Source of the DNA: FEN-1297 sp963834015
GTDB taxonomy: Bacteria > Bacteroidota > Ignavibacteria > Ignavibacteriales > Ignavibacteriaceae
Direction: 5' to 3'
NCBI GenBank assembly: GCA_963834015.1
Contig: CAWIAG010000002.1
Coordinates: forward strand, 62,001 to 126,000
Length of the DNA: 64,000 nucleotides
Shown here: positions 55,746 through 64,000 of the stretch, piece by piece
Position numbering within the stretch: position 1 is the first letter of the stretch
How the letters are laid out: each line of letters begins with the position of its first letter
The notes under the pieces: model-generated
Seen by the model: only the letters and a program-made list of their open reading frames with translations
Databases searched by the model: none
What the model was told of the DNA's origin: nothing
Made by a program: the position numbers and the translations under genes

Positions 55746-56150
55746 ATGGAAGTACATATAAATTTTTTAGCCATAATTGTTGCTGCAGTTGCAAGCTATA
55801 TAATTGCTACAGTCTGGTATGCCGTATTATTCAGCAAACTTTGGAAAAAACTTACCGGTATCGAAGATATGAAACCTTCCCCGGTAAAGATAGTAATTGT
55901 ATTTGCCGGATCATTGGTAATGAGTTTTGTGCTTTACCATAGTATAGTCTTTGGAAACGCATTTTTTGATATCAGCGGAATAGGCGGCGGCTTAATGGGT
56001 GGTTTTTTCGGCTGGCTTGGATTTATTGCCCCGGTAACGCTAACCAACGTAATGTATGAAAAAAGACCCTGGCAGTTATGGATACTTGATAATGCATTCT
56101 GGCTTATTTCTTTACTGGTTATGGGAGTAGTTATATCTTTTTGGCTATAA
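55746..56150 (+). CDS. DUF1761 membrane protein
   Basis: 134 residues with four membrane helices. The N-terminal NFLAIIVAAVASYIIATVWY, SKLWKKLTG, GGGLMGGFFGWLGFIAPVTL and LWILDNAFWLISLLVMGVVI match DUF1761, a family of unknown function. GGAG lies 11 bases before the ATG. Divergent from nuoA. Confidence 0.8.
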   Translation: MEVHINFLAIIVAAVASYIIATVWYAVLFSKLWKKLTGIEDMKPSPVKIVIVFAGSLVMSFVLYHSIVFGNAFFDISGIGGGLMGGFFGWLGFIAPVTLTNVMYEKRPWQLWILDNAFWLISLLVMGVVISFWL

Positions 56151-56544
56151 TAAAATCAGAGAAATAAATACACGGTTCATAAATTTAATTCGTTTTTCAT
56201 TATATTAACCAATTTAATGGGATAAGAGCGAATTAAGCAGAATTGTTAATTTTGAGACAGGAGGAAACACTTTTCAATTGAAATGGGAAGCTATCTCGAA
56301 CTAATATGGTGTGCAATAACGACTTAAAATGTTACAATAAAACGTTAATAAAGGGAAAAACTTGAGTACATATTTGTTGACTAATTAATAATTTATAATG
56401 AATAAAAAATATTATATAATAAATTTTTAATACAATATATCTGGATAATAATTTTGTATAAGTTGAGAAAAAATTTGATTTATAATACTTATAAAACTTA
56501 ATTTTATATGCACTCTTAAAATTATATAATCAAGGAATAATACA
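56151..56544. other. AT-rich intergenic region, no gene seen
   Basis: About 390 bases, very AT-rich towards 56545. It should hold the promoter of the two-gene set that follows. No repeat or hairpin with a T run was found. Confidence 0.3.
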
Positions 56545-56760
56545 ATGCCAAAATTTGTTGTTTCCTTATCCAGAACATATCTAGTTGAAATCGAGGCAAA
56601 AAATGAAAATGCCGCTAAAGAATTCACTGAATTTTATCTTGGAGATGTAACGGATCTTTCAACTCAAATAGATAAAAAGAAACACGGTTTTAATATTATT
56701 GATATTCGTCCTGCAATAAATGAAGCTTTCGAAGTTGAGGAATTGGAAGAAGATGATTAA
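56545..56760 (+). CDS. Small acidic protein coupled to a nuclease-like gene
   Basis: 71 residues with an alternating strand-helix start (KFVVSLSRTYLVEIEAKNEN, AAKEFTEFYLG) and a very acidic tail (VEELEEDD). AAGGAA precedes the ATG. The stop overlaps the start of the next gene by eight bases (56753-56760). No family recognised. The size, acidity and coupling recall antitoxins or small DNA-mimic partners, but this is only a suggestion. Confidence 0.6.
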   Translation: MPKFVVSLSRTYLVEIEAKNENAAKEFTEFYLGDVTDLSTQIDKKKHGFNIIDIRPAINEAFEVEELEEDD

Positions 56761-57694
56761 CCAGAAGTACATTTCTCCAACCGAAGTACTTGTAAATAAA
56801 TTTTTAGAAACCGCAAACAAATTCAATCCGAATGTAGATTTGATACAAGTATTAAAAGCAAGAGTATATAAAATTAGCTACGCTAACGTTTTGGTTAGAG
56901 CTGCTTCAAGGCCAACGAACAATAATAGAAAATACTTCTTTGGTCTCAATTATATAACTGTAGAGGAGATGGCAAACTTATATAATCCATATATTGCTTT
57001 TATTTGCGGCGACATTAATAATATACTAATTCTTCCCGCAAACATTTTATTTAATAATCTAAATAAAATAAGTCATGATAGAAATGGGGAGTTTAAAATA
57101 AATATTGATAAAGACCTTAATATTTCATTGAAAGGTAGGAATAATAAATTAAACTGCAGCGAATATATTAATGCCTGGCATTTATTAAATGAAGTAAACA
57201 ATTTAAGTAATGTAAAGAATTCTGTTGAAGAAAGTTTTCATTCAGTAATCCAAGGTCGTCTTTTGGAGATTGGAAATATTCGTGGTTTTCAAACCTTTTG
57301 CCCGAATAAATCTAAACAATTTAATGGTAAATTATTATCTGAAATTTCGACTATAAAAACTTGCCCCGAACTACAATTTTCAGACTATGATTTATTAAGG
57401 CAAATTGATGTATTATGGTTCAGAGAAAAGGGATATCATTTAATTCCTGAATATGCATTCGAAATCGAGTTATCAACAGGCACTTGGTCGGGAGTTGGGA
57501 GGATGTCAACATTATTGGATTATAGCAACACCCAGTTATTTGTAATTTCGGATGATGAAAAGAAATATAAAAAGGTGATCAATTCACTTCCTCTATTAAC
57601 CGAAAGATATAAACACATAAGAACTGATTTAATCAGTGATTTATATTCAGCAGAATTGCAATTAAAAGAATTAAGGTATGGTATTGGATTATAA
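56753..57694 (+). CDS. Putative PD-(D/E)XK-like nuclease
   Basis: 313 residues from ATG 56753 (GGAAG upstream). The C-terminal third looks like a restriction-fold core: RQIDVLWFREKGYHLIPEY followed by AFEIELSTGTWSGVGRM and LFVISDDEKKYKKVI, i.e. Asp on the first strand, E-I-E on the second where E-x-K is usual, and a conserved G-x-x-R helix. The N-terminal two-thirds are unrecognised (FLETANKFNPNVDLIQVLK, RKYFFGLNYITVEEM). The missing Lys makes activity uncertain. It forms a two-gene set with the 71-residue protein. Confidence 0.45.
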   Translation: MINQKYISPTEVLVNKFLETANKFNPNVDLIQVLKARVYKISYANVLVRAASRPTNNNRKYFFGLNYITVEEMANLYNPYIAFICGDINNILILPANILFNNLNKISHDRNGEFKINIDKDLNISLKGRNNKLNCSEYINAWHLLNEVNNLSNVKNSVEESFHSVIQGRLLEIGNIRGFQTFCPNKSKQFNGKLLSEISTIKTCPELQFSDYDLLRQIDVLWFREKGYHLIPEYAFEIELSTGTWSGVGRMSTLLDYSNTQLFVISDDEKKYKKVINSLPLLTERYKHIRTDLISDLYSAELQLKELRYGIGL

Positions 57695-57869
57695 AATCAT
57701 TTTATCATGTTAGTTTGGACTTTATTTTTAATAATCATTGAGAATCAATTAAAAAAGCCGCTCTTTTGTTCCCAAAAATTCCACGACCTAAATAATTTTT
57801 AAGTTAAACATTAATCCTTAAAAAAATAACTATTTAATCATTCTAATATTTGATTGTTTATAATCTCAT

Positions 57870-60083
57870 TTAATTAACAATTTCAAATGAACCGCTTACT
57901 ACATCTTCAGAGCTTCCTCCAATCATAACATCATACTTACCGGGTTCAATTGATTTAATCATATCCAAATTATGGGATTCAAGCAAATCCGGCGTTATTG
58001 AAAAGTACACTTTTTTTGTTTCGCCGGGATTTAAAAATATTCTCTGAAATCCCTTTAATTCCTTCACAGGCCTGCTGACACTTGAAGAAATCTCATCCAG
58101 ATAGAATTGAACTATTTCGGTACCAGGTACTGTTCCGAAATTTGTAATTTCAACCGATACAACATTTATTTCCTGCTTTCCCTGCTTTTGCTTTTGAATG
58201 TTGAGGTTTTCAAATTTGAAGGTGGTATAACTCAAACCAAATCCAAACGGAAAAAGAGGTGAATTCGGCGAATCGAGATATTTGCTCATGAACCTGCCAG
58301 GCTCAATTGCCGGCCTTCCGGTGTTAAGGTGGTTATAATAAATAGGGATTTGCCCTACGAACCTGGGGAATGTAACAGTCAGCTTACCTGATGGATTATA
58401 ATCTCCCGATATTACATTTGCGACGGCATTTCCCGATTGATCGCCCAAAAACCAGCATTCAAGAATTGCATTGATATTTTCATTTTCCCAGTTGATTGTT
58501 AAAGGCCTGCCGTTCATTAATAGTAAGACAACAGGTTTACCTGTAGAAAAAATTCTTTTCAGTAAATCTTCCTGAACACCCGGCAAATTTAAATTTGTCC
58601 TGCTGCCAGCTTCACCGCTCATTGAACTCGATTCGCCAGCCACAAAAATTACGACCTCCGAATTCAGCGCTGCCTGCACCGCTTCCTCAAAACCGCTTGT
58701 ATCATTTCCCTCAATATTACAGCCTCTGACATAATTAATTTTTATAGTTGGTGAAAATTTTTTGTTTATTCCGTTTAATACCGAAATAACTCTACCGGAC
58801 TCCGGCACACATGCCCACGGGCCCAGCGGATCGGCTTTATCATCAGCCAAAGGGCCAATAACAGCGATTGATTTTAATTCCCTGCTTAAAGGAAGTACAC
58901 ATGATTTGTTTTTCAATAAGACGATGGATTCTTCGGCTAATTTAAGGGCAACGCTGTCCCTGTTTTCCTGTGTAAGCATTATGCTTTTTATTTTAACTGT
59001 ATCAGTATAGGGATGATCAAATAATCCGAGTTTAAATTTTATTCTCAATATTCTGCGAACTGATTCATCAATCCGGTTGACGGAAATTTTCCCTTCTTCA
59101 ACAAGAAGAGGTAAATTTAAAGGGTAAATATCTCCCACAACGGTATTTCCGATCATGTCCATATCTACCCCTGCCGTAAATCCTTTAAACGCGGCTTCTT
59201 TTTTATCTGCAGCAACACCATGATTAACAAGCTCCCCAACGGAATTCCAGTCACTTACAACAAATCCATTAAAGCCCCATTCGTTCCTTAATATTTCAGT
59301 TAGTGTATAATAATTAGCGGAAGCAGGAATACCATTTAACGAATTAAAAGCACTCATTACCGTCGCAGCACCGGCATCAACAACGGCTTTATGCGGAGGA
59401 AGATAAATTTCCCTCAAGGTTCTTTCGGATATGTCTGTAGTGTTATATTCCCTGCCGGCTTCGGCTGCACCGTAGGCAACATAATGCTTCGAACAAGCTG
59501 CCAAACTTAATAAATCATTCAGGCTGTCGCCCTGGAATCCTCTGACTAAAGCCCCGCCAATAGCGCTTCCGAGGAATGGATCCTCGCCTGCTCCTTCTAC
59601 TATTCTTCCCCACCTAGGATCACGGCAAACATCGACCATAGGTGCAAATGTCCATTTAATTCCATCCAATGAAGCTTCCATTGCAGCTATGCGGGCAGAT
59701 TCTTTTATTAAAGATGTGTCCCAGCTTGATGCCGAAGCTAAAGGAACGGGGAATGTAGTTTTATAGCCATGAATAACATCATAACCAAAAATTAAAGGGA
59801 TACCAAGTCTTGACTGTTCAAATGCTGCTTTTTGAAACAGGTTTATTGTATTAACGTCTTTTAAACTTAAAATTGATCCAACATCACCATTTTTTATCAT
59901 TTCGAAAGATGGGTTCACGGCAGCGGCAAACTGTGAAAGCTGGCCAACTTTTTCTTGTAATGTCATTTTAGTGATGAGATTGGTTATTTTCTCTTCAATA
60001 TTTGTTTCCTGCGGAAAAGATTTATATGGAATAAACAGACAAAATATTAATAATATTCTTAGGGATGTTAACAGTTTCAACAT
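57870..60083 (-). CDS. bglX: GH3 family beta-glucosidase
   Basis: 737 residues from ATG 60083; a GTG nine bases upstream gives three more residues. Signal peptide to about residue 25 (LRILLIFCLFIPYKSFPQ). GH3 N-terminal domain with FGYDVIHGYKTTFPVPLASA, RDPRWGRIVEGAGEDPFLGS and KHYVAYGAAEAGREY; the nucleophile is Asp in GFVVSDWNSVGEL. C-terminal alpha/beta sandwich (IAVIGPLADDKADPLGPW) and a final Fn3-like domain (VEITNFGTVPGTEIVQFYL). It hydrolyses terminal beta-glucosyl residues of oligosaccharides in the periplasm. No T9SS sorting domain. Confidence 0.93.
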   Translation of the reverse strand: MLKLLTSLRILLIFCLFIPYKSFPQETNIEEKITNLITKMTLQEKVGQLSQFAAAVNPSFEMIKNGDVGSILSLKDVNTINLFQKAAFEQSRLGIPLIFGYDVIHGYKTTFPVPLASASSWDTSLIKESARIAAMEASLDGIKWTFAPMVDVCRDPRWGRIVEGAGEDPFLGSAIGGALVRGFQGDSLNDLLSLAACSKHYVAYGAAEAGREYNTTDISERTLREIYLPPHKAVVDAGAATVMSAFNSLNGIPASANYYTLTEILRNEWGFNGFVVSDWNSVGELVNHGVAADKKEAAFKGFTAGVDMDMIGNTVVGDIYPLNLPLLVEEGKISVNRIDESVRRILRIKFKLGLFDHPYTDTVKIKSIMLTQENRDSVALKLAEESIVLLKNKSCVLPLSRELKSIAVIGPLADDKADPLGPWACVPESGRVISVLNGINKKFSPTIKINYVRGCNIEGNDTSGFEEAVQAALNSEVVIFVAGESSSMSGEAGSRTNLNLPGVQEDLLKRIFSTGKPVVLLLMNGRPLTINWENENINAILECWFLGDQSGNAVANVISGDYNPSGKLTVTFPRFVGQIPIYYNHLNTGRPAIEPGRFMSKYLDSPNSPLFPFGFGLSYTTFKFENLNIQKQKQGKQEINVVSVEITNFGTVPGTEIVQFYLDEISSSVSRPVKELKGFQRIFLNPGETKKVYFSITPDLLESHNLDMIKSIEPGKYDVMIGGSSEDVVSGSFEIVN

Positions 60084-60330
60084 GGTTATCACTATTAAAT
60101 TATTTTTAAAATAATAGATTTATTACGAATATTAAAATAAGTATATTTTATGAAGGAAATAACAGGAACAATAGCATACAGGTATAATAACGGCGGTAAT
60201 GCAGATATAATGGATTAGCGGCATTTTTCCGATCCACAGTAAAAAACATTAAGGCGCCTGAAGCAAACCAGAAAACTGCAGAAGAAAAATTGAAATGTTT
60301 ATCATCAAAGTTTGAAACATAGGGTTGAAA

Positions 60331-60651
60331 ATGACAACGATCATTGAAATTATTGGCTCATTAATATCATTTGCATCAGCTTTTGCATTATCCGCCGTAG
60401 CAGCATATTACGTTATCACGTATTTAATTCCGGGAAAATCCAAAAAAAAATTACTTGATATTGTTCCCTTTTATCCCAAAAGAGGGTATGCAATAATTTT
60501 ATACACAATTGCGGTTATACTATCTTTTTCATTTTTGTTTAAATTGGATGGCGGATTTTTATTTCAAATATACGTTTGCTTAGTTTCGATGATAATAAGC
60601 TCGCAGGTAATTAAAGTAATCGCCAAAGTTCGCAAGGAATCGGTAAAATAA
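60331..60651 (+). CDS. Small hypothetical membrane protein
   Basis: 107 residues from ATG 60331 (AGGG upstream; an in-frame TTG lies at 60325). Three hydrophobic segments: IIEIIGSLISFASAFALSAV plus AAYYVITYLI, AIILYTIAVILSFSFLF, and FQIYVCLVSMIISSQVI. No family recognised. Confidence 0.6.
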   Translation: MTTIIEIIGSLISFASAFALSAVAAYYVITYLIPGKSKKKLLDIVPFYPKRGYAIILYTIAVILSFSFLFKLDGGFLFQIYVCLVSMIISSQVIKVIAKVRKESVK

Positions 60652-60747
60652 TCCTATATCCTATAAGCATTCTGTCCACCTGCTACGGGCGAGGTAAACC
60701 AGCCACATATCACCATCGACATAAGGGTAACCTTTAAAAATTTACAT

Positions 60748-61158
60748 CTATTTCAATAGAATTAATTTTTTTGTTTGCACAAAATTACCAACCTGCATTC
60801 TGTAAAAATAAATACCGCTTGAAAACTTGTCTGCATTTCCGCCAGAGGCGGATCCGCCTTTGGCGGAAAATTGAACGGAATAACTTCCTGCATTTTTTTC
60901 TTCATTCACAAGGGTTGCTACTACACGCCCAAGTATATCATAAACTTTTAATGTAACATGGCCGGTTTCCGGCAAGTTATAGTTTATTATAGTTGTCGGA
61001 TTAAAGGGATTAGGGTAGTTCTGATACAATGCATATGTAAGAGGAAGATTAGGCTTGATTTCTTTTACGCCAGTAGTTATTCCAATACTTCTATACACAC
61101 CCGTAGAATTTGTAGCAGCATACAGATAGTTCAAAGAGTCACAAAGAATTCTGTAACT
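60748..61158 (-). pseudogene. Remnant of a T9SS-exported protein (C-terminal domain only)
   Basis: The open frame begins after a stop at 61159-61161 with SYRILCDSLNYLYAATNSTG, which resembles the last BNR/sialidase-like repeat of a larger secreted protein. It continues into a complete T9SS sorting domain (NYPNPFNPTTIINYNLP, VYDILGRVVATLV, TKKLILLK). There is no ATG, ribosome-binding site or signal peptide, so the 5' part has been lost. Between SVQFSA and FSSGIYFYRM it carries a 13-residue insertion encoded by the palindrome at 60837-60868. Confidence 0.7.
60837..60868. repeat. 32-bp palindromic element inserted in frame
   Basis: TTCCGCCA and TGGCGGAA enclose AGGCGGATCCGCCT, giving a palindrome with a single mismatched pair. 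It encodes GGSASGGNA-like residues inside the sorting domain, where all other paralogs in this window have a short N-x-x-S-G linker. It shares the GAGGCGGA core with the repeats at 1642 and 2677. Confidence 0.75.
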
Positions 61159-61329
61159 TCAGTTAATTATTTATAAACTACACTTTCATGATCAAAAAAT
61201 AATATCAAAGTATTTTTGTACCCAGCTTTGTTCCCCTTACTATTTACAAATTGCTTTATTCATTTATAAAACTTCCAAACAATTTTTTTGCTATTTTTCA
61301 TCCCATAATTTCACTACAAAGGCAAAATA

Positions 61330-62727
61330 ATGCAGATTCAATTTATCGGCGCCGACAGAACTGTTACGGGCTCTATGCACCGGCTGATTATCAACGAAAA
61401 AAATTATTTATTAGACTGCGGTATGTACCAGGGCAAACGCAAAGAAGCTTTTGAAATAAACAAAAATTTTGATCTTTTTGATCCTAAAATTATTAATTCT
61501 TTAATACTCTCGCATGCTCATGTAGACCACTGTGGAAATATACCCACTTTAGTTAAAAATGGCTTTAGCGGACCAATATATTGCACTCCAGCCACGAGTG
61601 ATTTAGCCGTCGTAATGTTAAAGGACAGTGCACATATCCAGGAAAAAGATGTTGAGTTTGTAAATAAAAAAAGAAAAAAACAGGGCAAAAATCCGTTTGA
61701 ACCTTTATATATAACCGCAGATGCTGAAAAAGTTTTTCCGCTGCTAACTCCCATTAAATATCATGATGAATTCCAGCTTGATCCTAATGTTACGGTACAA
61801 TTTTTTGATGCCGGACATATCCTCGGTTCAGCCATAACATATCTTACAATAAAAGATAACGACCGGATAATTAAGCTTGGCTTTTCAGGCGACTTAGGCA
61901 GGCCTAACCTCCCCATACTCAAAGACCCTGAAAAAATTCCGCAAGTGGATTATTTCATTTGCGAAAGCACTTACGGCGGGCGCCTTCATGATAACATCGA
62001 AGAAACAGAATCTAAGCTTACCGAAGTAATCAAAAAAGCGATAGACAGAAAAGGTAAAATAATTATACCTGCATTCAGTCTTGAGCGAACCCAGGAATTG
62101 GTATTCGCTTTTCATAAAATATTTGAGAAAAAATCCGCCCCGGAAATTCCTATTTATGTGGACAGTCCCCTTTCAACCAGCGCAACCGAAGTATTTAGAA
62201 ATCACCCGGAGTGCTTCGATGAAGAAACAATAGATTTTATGAAAAAGTTTAAAGACCCCTTCGGCTTTGACAGGCTTAAATATATCACATCAACGGAAGA
62301 TTCAAAGAAATTAAACGATATTGAAGGTCCGGTTGTAATCATATCTGCATCCGGAATGGCGGAAACCGGCAGAATTCTTCACCACCTTGCAAATAATATT
62401 GAAAATAGCAATAATATTATTCTTATGGTTGGTTATTGCGCTGAAAATACGCTCGGTATAAAGCTAATTATGAAAGAACCTGTAGTAAAGATATTCGGCG
62501 ATGAATATAACGTTAAGGCGGAAGTAATAGTAATAAATTCATTAAGCGCTCATGCAGATTCAAATGAATTAACAAATTATTGCGCTAATTTTGACCGTGA
62601 AAAAATGCATAATTTGTTCATTGTTCATGGAGAAATTGATCAGCAGGAAATCTTTGCCGGCAGGTTAAAAGCTATAGGCTTCAATACGGTTACCATCCCA
62701 TCGCATGGAGATGTTTTTGAAATTTAA
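61330..62727 (+). CDS. Beta-CASP metallo-beta-lactamase-fold RNA hydrolase
   Basis: 465 residues of the CPSF73/Ysh1-like group. Zinc motif 2 LILSHAHVDHCGNIP (about residues 57-71), motif 3 FDAGHILGSA, and the Asp in FSGDLGRP. The beta-CASP domain follows with ICESTYGGRLH, PAFSLERTQEL, IYVDSPLS, the SASGMAETGRILHHL motif, and SAHADSNEL near the C-terminus. It is predicted to act as an endo- and/or 5'-exoribonuclease in RNA processing; the bacterial members are poorly characterised. Length is typical. Confidence 0.9.
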   Translation: MQIQFIGADRTVTGSMHRLIINEKNYLLDCGMYQGKRKEAFEINKNFDLFDPKIINSLILSHAHVDHCGNIPTLVKNGFSGPIYCTPATSDLAVVMLKDSAHIQEKDVEFVNKKRKKQGKNPFEPLYITADAEKVFPLLTPIKYHDEFQLDPNVTVQFFDAGHILGSAITYLTIKDNDRIIKLGFSGDLGRPNLPILKDPEKIPQVDYFICESTYGGRLHDNIEETESKLTEVIKKAIDRKGKIIIPAFSLERTQELVFAFHKIFEKKSAPEIPIYVDSPLSTSATEVFRNHPECFDEETIDFMKKFKDPFGFDRLKYITSTEDSKKLNDIEGPVVIISASGMAETGRILHHLANNIENSNNIILMVGYCAENTLGIKLIMKEPVVKIFGDEYNVKAEVIVINSLSAHADSNELTNYCANFDREKMHNLFIVHGEIDQQEIFAGRLKAIGFNTVTIPSHGDVFEI

Positions 62728-62833
62728 ACCTGCAAGATTTTTCAACTTTATTAATTGCGGGTAAATCCGTAGATTTAAAATTTATTATAATACCTTGAAT
62801 TGATGCGATTCTCTCTGTTTAGTACATTAAATA

Positions 62834-62962
62834 ATGGTATTTAATGATAATGCTGAAAGATTGTCGGAATTTAGTTTAGCGGAATTTGCAGGCTGCTTGT
62901 TTGATATTTGCATTGAAAAATTTCCAAAACCGGGTTTGAAGCTGAAGGAATTATTCTTTTGA
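62834..62962 (+). CDS. Possible 42-residue small protein
   Basis: Short frame starting MVFNDNAERLSEFSLAEF and ending LKLKELFF, with its stop overlapping the TTG start of the next gene. There is no Shine-Dalgarno and no recognised family. It may be a leader peptide, a remnant, or chance. Confidence 0.2.
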   Translation: MVFNDNAERLSEFSLAEFAGCLFDICIEKFPKPGLKLKELFF

Positions 62963-64000
62963 ATAAAGCGATTACTACCTTATTTCTCTTTCTTATTTTT
63001 ATCCCTTTTATATTCTCTCAGAATCAGCTTGATTCTTTAGATATTATTAAAAGTCCTTCGCTTGCTAATTATTTTTATAATAGTTTTGATAAAGAGTTAA
63101 ACACATTCAATCTGCATTCCATGCTGTTGATGAATATTCAGTCGGAAAAATTTAAATTTAATATAAATGAAGATTATAGTTCCACATATATCCGTTCTAC
63201 AGATGCAAGCACACGGGATGAACATGTCTTTTCCGCCACCGGATCCTACGATTTAAGCACTTATTATGATGCAGGGCTAAGAGTTGATAACGATATTTAT
63301 TCGGACAGCAGGCAGATAGATATTAACGAGGCATCTACATCCAGCTTAATAATATTTTCACAAATAAATCCATTAGACAGGTTAACTGTAGCACCTTTTG
63401 CAGGTTATGAAAACAACCGGCAAATAGGACAAAGTGATTATGGTGCAGTATACGGGGGTGAGGGACTTTTAAATAATTATACAACCTCAGATATTATTTT
63501 ACTATCGCAATTCAAATTTAAAAATGAAGACATCTCACCAAGAAAAAATGCACTTAGGTATTTCAACTTTGGTGCAACAGATACTTTAGGCAATGATTTC
63601 AAAAACAAAATAAATTTTCAATACTCTGAGAACAGAAAAGATTTTTATTATAAAGCAGACTCCGTAACCGCAGTTCAGTTCGATATTACAAATAACATTC
63701 AAAGCAGGATAGAAACTGTTTATGTTTTGGAGGATAGTTTATATTATAATAAATTTTTAAATTTATTTTCACTAGATCTGGCCGGAAGATATACCTGGAG
63801 AACAGTTGATTATGATACCCGCTACCGGTCGTTATCCGATCAGTCTATCTCCAGTTTTGATACAAAAATCGATCAATCCAAACTGGAAATTGAAGGAACA
63901 ACTTCGTATAACAGCGAAGATTTTTTCGGTGCATTAAAATTTACATACTCAGACATAGATGAAACCCATATTACAAAAGACTTCCCCGGTTCAATATTAA
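62959..64000 (+). CDS. Secreted/outer-membrane protein, 5' part (runs off window)
   Basis: The open frame starts at TTG 62959 (AAGGAA ten bases upstream) and remains open to the window end. It encodes a clear signal peptide (MNKAITTLFLFLIFIPFIFS, cleavage before QNQLD). The following 320 residues have the alternating aromatic/polar strands of a beta-barrel or large secreted protein (AGLRVDNDIYSDSRQIDI, NFQYSENRKDFYYKAD, LDLAGRYTWRTVDYDTRY). No family recognised. The first ATG lies beyond the signal sequence, so TTG is the most likely start. Confidence 0.65.
   Translation, partial: MNKAITTLFLFLIFIPFIFSQNQLDSLDIIKSPSLANYFYNSFDKELNTFNLHSMLLMNIQSEKFKFNINEDYSSTYIRSTDASTRDEHVFSATGSYDLSTYYDAGLRVDNDIYSDSRQIDINEASTSSLIIFSQINPLDRLTVAPFAGYENNRQIGQSDYGAVYGGEGLLNNYTTSDIILLSQFKFKNEDISPRKNALRYFNFGATDTLGNDFKNKINFQYSENRKDFYYKADSVTAVQFDITNNIQSRIETVYVLEDSLYYNKFLNLFSLDLAGRYTWRTVDYDTRYRSLSDQSISSFDTKIDQSKLEIEGTTSYNSEDFFGALKFTYSDIDETHITKDFPGSIL

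Overview
The window looks like AT-rich chromosomal DNA from the Bacteroidota/Chlorobiota/Ignavibacteriota group, most likely an Ignavibacteria member. The main reason is at least seven proteins or protein fragments ending in the type IX secretion (T9SS) type A sorting domain (core YPNPFNP, then a terminal KTMKMMLLK or QTKKLLLLK). Ordinary housekeeping genes are also present: a nuoABCDEF block, PcrA/UvrD helicase, ferritin, PPi-type phosphofructokinase and a GH3 glucosidase. No rRNA and no CRISPR array were seen.

Layout. 1-2.7 kb: 3' part of a frameshifted T9SS repeat protein and a radical SAM gene flanked by direct repeats. 2.8-23.2 kb: an accessory region ending at a tRNA-Thr(TGT) gene. It holds a large single-chain polymerase-like protein of the two-barrel (RdRP/YonO-like) superfamily, a TPR-SIR2 pair, small zinc-ribbon and membrane proteins, a P-loop protein, a DUF805 protein, an HNH-HTH endonuclease, a restriction-modification operon (two N6-adenine methylase polypeptides plus a GIY-YIG/helicase broken by a frameshift), a TPR/HEAT-like/ankyrin repeat protein, a decayed FISUMP gene and a frameshifted radC. 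This reads as a defence-type genomic island next to a tRNA, but no integrase is visible.

23.6-27.8 kb: DUF971 protein, alpha/beta hydrolase, TrmH-family methyltransferase, a membrane protein and a decayed YihY/BrkB pseudogene. 27.9-45.4 kb: five tandem, same-strand T9SS surface-protein paralogs that share C-terminal sorting domains, terminators and, for some, a long conserved upstream module. A 1.85-kb insertion carrying two DUF1670 genes sits exactly at the stop codon of one of them, with inverted terminal repeats and a 7-bp target duplication (TATTTAA).

46.1-64 kb: phosphofructokinase, PcrA/UvrD helicase, ferritin, nuoFEDCBA (minus strand), a DUF1761 protein, a small protein overlapping a nuclease-like protein, a GH3 beta-glucosidase, a T9SS remnant carrying an in-frame palindromic repeat, a beta-CASP metallo-hydrolase, and the start of a secreted or outer-membrane protein that runs off the window.

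The two strongest leads for something new are the DUF1670 two-gene insertion element and the lone RdRP/YonO-like polymerase in the island. Three genes are broken by single-base changes in homopolymers, so part of the apparent decay could be sequencing error.
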